From: Anaerolineaceae bacterium
GTDB lineage: Bacteria; Chloroflexota; Anaerolineae; JAAYZQ01
Assembly: GCA_012514775.1 (NCBI GenBank)
Contig: JAAYZQ010000215.1
Location: 1 to 10,038 of the forward strand
Length of the DNA stretch: 10,038 nucleotides
Direction: 5' to 3'
Shown piece after piece: positions 5,760-10,038 of the stretch. Below the pieces are notes generated by a model. That model was not told the origin of the DNA. It was given only the letters and a program-made list of their open reading frames with translations, and made no database searches. How positions within the stretch are numbered: position 1 is the stretch's first letter; the number at the start of each line of letters is the position of its first letter. Both the position numbers and the translations under genes were made by a program.

Positions 5760-6446
5760 CTAGAGCCTGACCTTGAAGGGGTTGAAATCGGTCTCGACGT
5801 CGTACACGTCTGCGTTTTCCGCCTGTTTCAAAAAGCCGGTCACCCGGTAGGTCACCGGGGTCATGGCCGCCTCCAGCCCGACCTTGAAGACATAGTTGGA
5901 TGCGATGATGCTCCAGAAAAGAGGCCAGGGCAGGGTGCCGGCAAAGGCGATGGTCACGAACAACGTCGTGTCCACAGCCTGTCCCACGACGGTGCTGCCC
6001 ACGGTGCGCGTCCACAGCCAGCGGCCCTGGCTCCAGACCTTCATCCTGGCCAGCACGTACGAGTTGCTGAACTCGCCGGCAAAGTAAGCGATGAGCGAGC
6101 CCAGGACGATGCGCGGCGTCGCGCCCAAGATGGCTTCGTAGGCTTCCTGGTGTTCCCAGTCGGCGGCAGGCGGCAGCGCGCCCACGATGGACAGGACCAG
6201 GACCAGGAGAGCTGCGCAGCCAAACCCGATCCAGATCACTCGCCTGCTGCGGCGGTAGCCATAGACCTCGGTCAGCACATCGCCAAAGATGTAGCTGAGG
6301 GGAAAGAGAATGGTTCCGCCGTCAAAGGTAAAAGGTCCCAGTTGCAGGATCTTGGTCGAAGCGACGTTGCTGATGAGGAGAACGGTTACAAAAAGAGCCG
6401 TGATCAGGTCCAGGTACTGAAAACCCGATCCAGCGCGTTGGTTCAT
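5760..6446 (-). CDS. yhhQ: Queuosine precursor transporter, YhhQ/VUT family
   Basis: This 228-residue integral membrane protein belongs to the YhhQ (COG1738, 'vitamin uptake-like') family, whose studied members import queuosine precursors such as preQ0 and preQ1 for tRNA modification. Family marks are 'SNVASTKI' (26-33), 'FPLSYIFGDVLTEVYGYRR' (48-66) and 'RTVGSTVVGQAVDTTLF' (147-163). About six hydrophobic segments are visible (roughly 11-30, 40-60, 69-92, 111-131, 150-171 and 174-195), as expected. The ATG lies 5 nt after the kinase stop with no clear Shine-Dalgarno of its own, so translation is probably coupled to the kinase. No queuosine synthesis gene (queC, queD, queE, queF) is in view. 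That fits a salvage role but does not prove it. Substrate assignment is by family. Confidence 0.9.
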   Translation of the reverse strand: MNQRAGSGFQYLDLITALFVTVLLISNVASTKILQLGPFTFDGGTILFPLSYIFGDVLTEVYGYRRSRRVIWIGFGCAALLVLVLSIVGALPPAADWEHQEAYEAILGATPRIVLGSLIAYFAGEFSNSYVLARMKVWSQGRWLWTRTVGSTVVGQAVDTTLFVTIAFAGTLPWPLFWSIIASNYVFKVGLEAAMTPVTYRVTGFLKQAENADVYDVETDFNPFKVRL

Positions 6447-6451
6447 AGTGG

Positions 6452-8290
6452 CTACGGCCGCCCGGCCCCACTCTCTTCCAGGGCACTGCGGACGGCCGCG
6501 GGCCCCAGGTTGTCGGAAGTGAAAACGGGTAGGTGGACGGTAAAGATGCTGCCCTCATCTGGAACGCTCGAGACCGCGATCTTGCCGCCGTGCTGCGTCA
6601 CAATACGCTGGCAGATGGCCAGGCCCAGCCCGGTGCCCCGGTCGGCCTTGGTGGTAAAGTAGGGCTCGAATATGCGAGGCAACGTCTCGGCCGGAATGCC
6701 GACCCCCGTGTCGCCAAAGTGAACGTAAACCGAATCCGCCTCCATCCCGGTTTCGATGTTGAGCTTGCCTCCGCCCGGCATCGAGTCCCGGGCATTGAGG
6801 ATCAGGTTCAAAAAGACCTGTTCCAACTGGCGGGCATCGCCCATCACCGGCGGCAGGTGTGGCAGGTAGTTCTCCACAAGGTCGATCTTGCAGTGCATAA
6901 GCTCTTTGCTCGCCAGGCGCAGCACGTTCCCCAGAAGGTCGTCGAGCTGAATCGGCTGCCGGTGGCCCTCGGCGGGCCGCGAGAAGTCGCGCAGTTGTCC
7001 GGCCAGGCGGGCGATGCTTTGCAGCGCCCCTCCCATCGTTTCCAGGTAGCCCAGGAACGGACTCCCGGGCTCGATCTGGCCGGCCATGAACTCCATGTAG
7101 GCCTGGAGGACGTGGAGGGGGTTGTTGATCTCGTGGGCAATACCGGCGGCCAGCTCGCCAAGGGCTGCCAGCTTTTCCGCCTGAATCAGTTGTGCCTGGG
7201 CTATCTCCAGCTCCTGGGTGCGCTCCTTGACGCGCTGGGCCAGGACCTCTGCCAGGCGGCTGACCTCGTCGTGCAGTCGCGCCTTTTCCAGGGCGGTTGA
7301 GGCCTGGTGGGCCACGGCCGTCAGCAGCCACATGTGACGCGGCTGAAAATGGCCGGGCTGATCGTGATCCAGGGTGATGATACCCATTACGCGCCCGCCG
7401 GCCACCAGGGGCACGGCCAGGGCCGATCCCGGGGGATCCACGTCGCCTGGAAGGTTCAGCCAGCGTGGGTCCGAACTGGTATCGGCGACGATGGCCCCTT
7501 CATGGTGCCGCATCACCCAGCCGGCCAGGCCCCTGGTCAGCACCTGGTTGATGGCGACCTCGGCCTCGTCGGCAGGTAGGTCGCGCCGCAGGATGCGCGC
7601 GGTGCAGCCTCGGCTGGAAGGCAGCATAAAGATACTGCCGTCGCGGGCGTCGGTGGCGAAAATGGACAGGTCGAGGACCCGCGACAGCACCCAGGGGAGG
7701 TCCAGGCTGGTGGCCAGTTGATCGCTGACGGCGTAAATGGTTTGCAGCAGCTCGCGCTCCTGCTGCACCTGGGCGCTGAGCCACGCGTCCTCAATGACCT
7801 GCCCGATCTGGAAGCCGATATCCTCCCATAGGCTCAAATCCCAACCCTCGATCTCGAAGCCGGAGGGACAAAGCAAACAGAGGGCGCCTACCGTCCTTTG
7901 CGCGCTCTTGAGGGGGATGGACAGGCAGCCATGCGGACCGAGGACGGATGCCTGGCCCGCACAACAGTCCCCGGTTCGGGCTTCGAAGAGCGGCAAGCCC
8001 GACTGCAGAGCCTGGCTGCAAGGACAGCCCCTGGGGAACACCCAGCGGGGCAGTTCGGCCTCCGGCAGCCCGGCACTGGCTGCCACCTCCAACCCCGGGT
8101 GCTGGGGGTGGCTGACAAGGAGCAACCCTCCGAATCCCTGGCCCATGGAATCGACGATGACGTGCAGGGCCGTGGCCAGGACCTGGTCCCGTTCTGGCGA
8201 GCCGCGGAGCACGGCCAGGACCCTGCGGAGCAGGGCGAGGTCCCGCTTGTAGGTTCCCGCCTCGCCGGATGACCTCAAGAGACCGCTCAA
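6452..8290 (-). CDS. Soluble sensor histidine kinase with two GAF domains
   Basis: The 612-residue protein has a first GAF domain (about 20-168), a second GAF (about 182-338), a coiled-coil linker (340-372), a HisKA helix with phosphorylated H386 in 'AAGIAHEINNPL', and an HATPase domain. The ATPase boxes are complete: N box 'NLILNARDSM' (495-504), G1 'DTGVGIP' (527-533), F box 'FEPYFTTK' (541-548), G2 'GTGLGLAI' (552-559). There are no membrane segments and no signal peptide, so it senses in the cytoplasm. The first GAF carries C89, C91, C109, C110, H120 and C122, a possible metal, Fe-S or thiol site. There is no receiver domain and no response regulator nearby, so it is an orphan kinase here. 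The start must be TTG: an in-frame stop lies at 8300-8302, only 9 nt before the TTG at 8290, and AGGAGG lies between. This TTG overlaps the deaminase stop (TTGA), indicating coupled translation. Confidence 0.92.
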   Translation of the reverse strand: MSGLLRSSGEAGTYKRDLALLRRVLAVLRGSPERDQVLATALHVIVDSMGQGFGGLLLVSHPQHPGLEVAASAGLPEAELPRWVFPRGCPCSQALQSGLPLFEARTGDCCAGQASVLGPHGCLSIPLKSAQRTVGALCLLCPSGFEIEGWDLSLWEDIGFQIGQVIEDAWLSAQVQQERELLQTIYAVSDQLATSLDLPWVLSRVLDLSIFATDARDGSIFMLPSSRGCTARILRRDLPADEAEVAINQVLTRGLAGWVMRHHEGAIVADTSSDPRWLNLPGDVDPPGSALAVPLVAGGRVMGIITLDHDQPGHFQPRHMWLLTAVAHQASTALEKARLHDEVSRLAEVLAQRVKERTQELEIAQAQLIQAEKLAALGELAAGIAHEINNPLHVLQAYMEFMAGQIEPGSPFLGYLETMGGALQSIARLAGQLRDFSRPAEGHRQPIQLDDLLGNVLRLASKELMHCKIDLVENYLPHLPPVMGDARQLEQVFLNLILNARDSMPGGGKLNIETGMEADSVYVHFGDTGVGIPAETLPRIFEPYFTTKADRGTGLGLAICQRIVTQHGGKIAVSSVPDEGSIFTVHLPVFTSDNLGPAAVRSALEESGAGRP

Positions 8291-9372
8291 GCCACCTCCT
8301 CATCTTTCAGATGTTGTGCGCGCAGCCGCTGGTACTCGGGCAGAAAGCTGTCTCTCATCTCCCTCTTGCGGGATTCGGGCAAGAAGCTAGCCTGCAGGGC
8401 GTTGAGGCTCAACTGCTCCAGCTCCCGGGCGCTGAACCTGAGGTGGGCGGCCAGTGCGCGGTACTCCGCAACCAGGTCGGTCTCGAACATGGGTGGGTCG
8501 TCCGAGTTGACGGTGACACACAGTCCCTCATCCCATAGTTGCCGGATGGGGTGGACGGCGTAGGTATCATAGACTCCCAGGCGCAGGTTGCTGGTGGGGC
8601 ACACCTCCAGGGGCACCTGGTGCTCGCGCAAATAGCTCACCAGGGCCGGATCCTCGACGCTGCGCACACCGTGGCCCAGGCGCTCGGCCTTCAGGCTGCG
8701 CAAGGCGCCCCACACGCTCTCTGGCCCCACTACCTCGCCGGCGTGAGGCACGCTGTGCAGGCCGGCCTCCCGGGCAACGGCAAAGGCGTCGGCAAAGGGC
8801 TCCGGGGGATGCCCCACCTCCGGGCCGCCCAGGCCCAAACCCACCACACCCCGGTCCTGGGCTCCGGCCGCCCAGGAGGCGACGGCGTGGCGGGTTTCGG
8901 GCATGCTCCGCACGATGTCCAGGATCCAGGCCATCTCGACGCCAAACTCGACCTGCGCGCGGGCGCGACCGTCGTTCAGGCCCTCCATGATGGCGTCAAA
9001 AGGTAGCCCGGTGGAATCGACGTTGGTGTGTGGCGTAAAGGTGACCTCGGCATAGCGCACGTTCTGGCGAGCCATGTCGGCTCCGAACTCGTAGGCGATG
9101 AGGCCAAAGTCGTCGACGGTCTTCAGACAGCCCGAGACGGTGAAATAGACACGGATGAAGTGGTCAAAGTCGGTGAAGCGGTAAAAGTCACGCAGGCCCT
9201 CCAGGTCTGTGGCGGGCAGCGGCGTGCCATTGCGCTCCGCCAGGGTAAGGAGAGTGGCGGGGCGGATGCTGCCCTCCAGGTGTACGTGGAGCTCGACCTT
9301 GGGCATGGCGGCGACGAACGCGTGGAGGCCGTCGAGACCGGCCCCCTTGCTGGTTGGATCTGTCCCTGGCAT
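8287..9372 (-). CDS. add: Adenosine deaminase family purine deaminase
   Basis: This 361-residue zinc-dependent amidohydrolase-fold enzyme has the full adenosine/adenine deaminase set. 'MPKVELHVHLEGS' supplies zinc ligands H29 and H31, 'HAGE' (210-213) supplies ligand H210 and catalytic E213, 'ERLGHGVR' supplies H234, 'CPTSN' is at 258-262, and 'VNSDDPPMF' supplies zinc ligand D291 and D292. Length is normal. Such enzymes hydrolyse the 6-amino group of adenosine (to inosine) or adenine (to hypoxanthine) in purine salvage. The motifs do not settle between these or a related amino-purine; 'SDDPPMF' differs from the 'SDDPAYF' of well-known adenine deaminases. The gene symbol is therefore provisional. 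The ATG at 9372 follows an AGAGGAG site by 11 nt. A second ATG at codon 23 would cut too close to the active-site histidines. It is the first gene of the minus-strand run and is overlapped at its end by the kinase. Confidence 0.88.
   Translation of the reverse strand: MPGTDPTSKGAGLDGLHAFVAAMPKVELHVHLEGSIRPATLLTLAERNGTPLPATDLEGLRDFYRFTDFDHFIRVYFTVSGCLKTVDDFGLIAYEFGADMARQNVRYAEVTFTPHTNVDSTGLPFDAIMEGLNDGRARAQVEFGVEMAWILDIVRSMPETRHAVASWAAGAQDRGVVGLGLGGPEVGHPPEPFADAFAVAREAGLHSVPHAGEVVGPESVWGALRSLKAERLGHGVRSVEDPALVSYLREHQVPLEVCPTSNLRLGVYDTYAVHPIRQLWDEGLCVTVNSDDPPMFETDLVAEYRALAAHLRFSARELEQLSLNALQASFLPESRKREMRDSFLPEYQRLRAQHLKDEEVA
8295..8300 (-). promoter_or_regulatory. Shine-Dalgarno that fixes the TTG start of the kinase
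   Basis: AGGAGG (minus strand) lies 4 nt before TTG 8290 and inside the last codons of the deaminase gene. The kinase frame has a stop at 8300-8302, and no ATG or GTG occurs in its first codons, so TTG 8290 is the best start. A second TTG at 8278 is possible but 16 nt from the site. Confidence 0.7.
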
Positions 9373-9412
9373 GAACCTGTTCTCTCCTCTTATGCAAAAC
9401 GCTCTACTTGGG

Positions 9413-9442
9413 ATTGTAACATAGAAGACAAGGGTGAGTCAA
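9413..9442 (-). promoter_or_regulatory. Promoter of the deaminase-to-ferredoxin operon
   Basis: Read on the minus strand: TTGACT (plus-strand 9437-9442), an 18-nt spacer, then TACAAT (9413-9418). Both hexamers match the sigma70 consensus at five of six positions. Transcription would start near 9406, about 34 nt before the deaminase ATG. No other good promoter was seen until 2924, so this one may serve all six genes. Confidence 0.7.
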
Positions 9443-9474
9443 ACAGGGAGAAGGGGAGCGGGGCGGCGAGCAGG

Positions 9475-9503
9475 TTGACTTGTCGACAGGCGTGCGCTAT
9501 AAT
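9475..9503 (+). promoter_or_regulatory. Near-consensus promoter of the radical SAM gene
   Basis: TTGACT (9475-9480), a 17-nt spacer and a perfect TATAAT (9498-9503) form a strong sigma70-type promoter. The start of transcription would be near 9510, so the leader before the GTG at 9522 is only about 12 nt and begins almost at the Shine-Dalgarno. A palindrome TGTCGACA (9481-9488) lies directly after the -35 box and could be an operator. The -35 box mirrors that of the opposite promoter (AGTCAA at 9437-9442), with 32 nt between them. Confidence 0.78.
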
Positions 9504-9521
9504 GACCGGCCTGGAGGAGCT

Positions 9522-10038
9522 GTGAAGATTAACGTTTCCCTGGGAACGGCCGCCGTGCTGGGCCTGACCCGAGCGGCCATGGCGGCAGCACCCACCACTG
9601 CCTACCTTATGCTGGGTGGGCGCTGCCTGATGAACTGTGGGTTCTGCGCCCAGGCCCGGGAGAGCCGTGCCAGTGCGCTAAACCTCTCGCGGGTGACCTG
9701 GCCCGAGTACGATCTGGAAGAGGTGTTGGAGCGGCTGCCTGCCGCAGTGGCGGCAGGTGCCATCCGGCGGACCTGCCTGCAGGTGACGGTCACCGGAGAG
9801 TCGTTCCACGACGCGCTGCGGGTGCTCCAGGCCGTCAAGGGCGCCTGTGACGTGCCCTGTGACGTGGCCGTGCTGCCCCGCGACCTGGAACAGGTGCGCA
9901 GCCTGGTGGAGGCGGGCGCGGACCACATCGGCTTTGGCCTCGACGCGGCCTGCGAGCGGGTCTTTGGCCAGGTAAAGGGCGGCAGTTGGGCCCGGCACCT
10001 GGCCCTGGTGGAGGACACGGCCCGCACCTTTCCGGGGC
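9522..10038 (+). CDS. Biotin-synthase-like radical SAM protein, C-terminus cut by window edge
   Basis: The frame is open from GTG 9522 to the right edge (172 codons). Residues about 33-44 contain the radical SAM cluster motif C-LMN-C-GF-C (CxxxCxxC) followed by 'AQARES', close to BioB-type enzymes. These bind a [4Fe-4S] cluster and cleave S-adenosylmethionine to a radical. 'VTVTGES' near residue 92 and 'AGADHIGFGLDAA' near residue 138 fit strands of the SAM barrel. It best resembles the 'biotin synthase-related' group (COG2516-like), which includes enzymes of other function, some of them sulphur-inserting lipoyl synthases of the LipS type. Which one cannot be decided from this part. GTG 9522 is preferred: GGAGG (9513-9517) lies 4 nt before it, upstream in-frame GTG 9492 lies inside the promoter, and the next ATG (9579) has no Shine-Dalgarno. 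It is divergent from the deaminase operon. Confidence 0.85.
   Translation, partial: MKINVSLGTAAVLGLTRAAMAAAPTTAYLMLGGRCLMNCGFCAQARESRASALNLSRVTWPEYDLEEVLERLPAAVAAGAIRRTCLQVTVTGESFHDALRVLQAVKGACDVPCDVAVLPRDLEQVRSLVEAGADHIGFGLDAACERVFGQVKGGSWARHLALVEDTARTFPG

Noticed and set aside
4394..5770. Plus-strand open frame of 458 codons
   Set aside because: It is the shadow of Era and of the start of the nitroreductase gene; its product is low-complexity His/Gln/Leu-rich sequence.
9502..9525. Seven-codon frame starting at ATG 9502 and overlapping the radical SAM start, as a leader peptide
   Set aside because: Its ATG lies inside the -10 box of the promoter, upstream of the expected transcription start, so it would not be transcribed.

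Overview
The window looks like chromosomal DNA of a GC-rich bacterium. A member of the Chloroflexota (Anaerolineae-like) is the best guess. The guess rests on three things: the long secreted protein with 'AERMRLDATGRLGIG' and 'IDHPLDPANQ' style segments, the DUF433/DUF5615 pair, and the uncommon order of the housekeeping genes. It is inference from recall, not a search. No tRNA, rRNA, CRISPR array, transposase or phage gene was seen.

Layout. (1) Positions 1-1381, minus strand: the first 460 codons of a secreted modular surface protein that runs off the left edge. (2) 1382-2152: no intact gene. It holds a possible promoter with phased AATGC repeats and a broken 234-bp partial copy of the ferredoxin gene found 1.1 kb away. 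(3) 2153-2924, minus strand: a toxin-antitoxin-like DUF433/DUF5615 pair with its own promoter. The DUF5615 (PIN-like) gene is frameshifted by an exact 17-bp tandem duplication. (4) 2974-9372, minus strand: six tightly packed genes that probably form one operon, read in the order adenosine deaminase family protein, twin-GAF histidine kinase, YhhQ-type queuosine precursor transporter, Era GTPase, SagB/ThcOx-type nitroreductase lipoprotein, Cys-rich ferredoxin protein. A good sigma70-type promoter lies at 9413-9442. (5) 9475-10038, plus strand: a near-consensus divergent promoter and the start of a biotin-synthase-like radical SAM enzyme cut by the right edge.

How the genes may work together. 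Era is a ribosome assembly factor, and the YhhQ transporter and the deaminase both handle purine-like compounds, so the front of the operon has a nucleotide/translation flavour. The last two genes are redox proteins (flavin and Fe-S) and probably share electrons. The kinase has no response regulator beside it. The DUF433/DUF5615 pair sits between an intact and a broken copy of the same ferredoxin segment, so this left part has been rearranged.

The most interesting signals are the 17-bp duplication that switches off the PIN-like gene, the ferredoxin fragment on the other side of that module, the cysteine-rich GAF domain of the kinase, and the divergent promoter pair with mirrored -35 boxes. 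All family assignments come from motifs read by eye.
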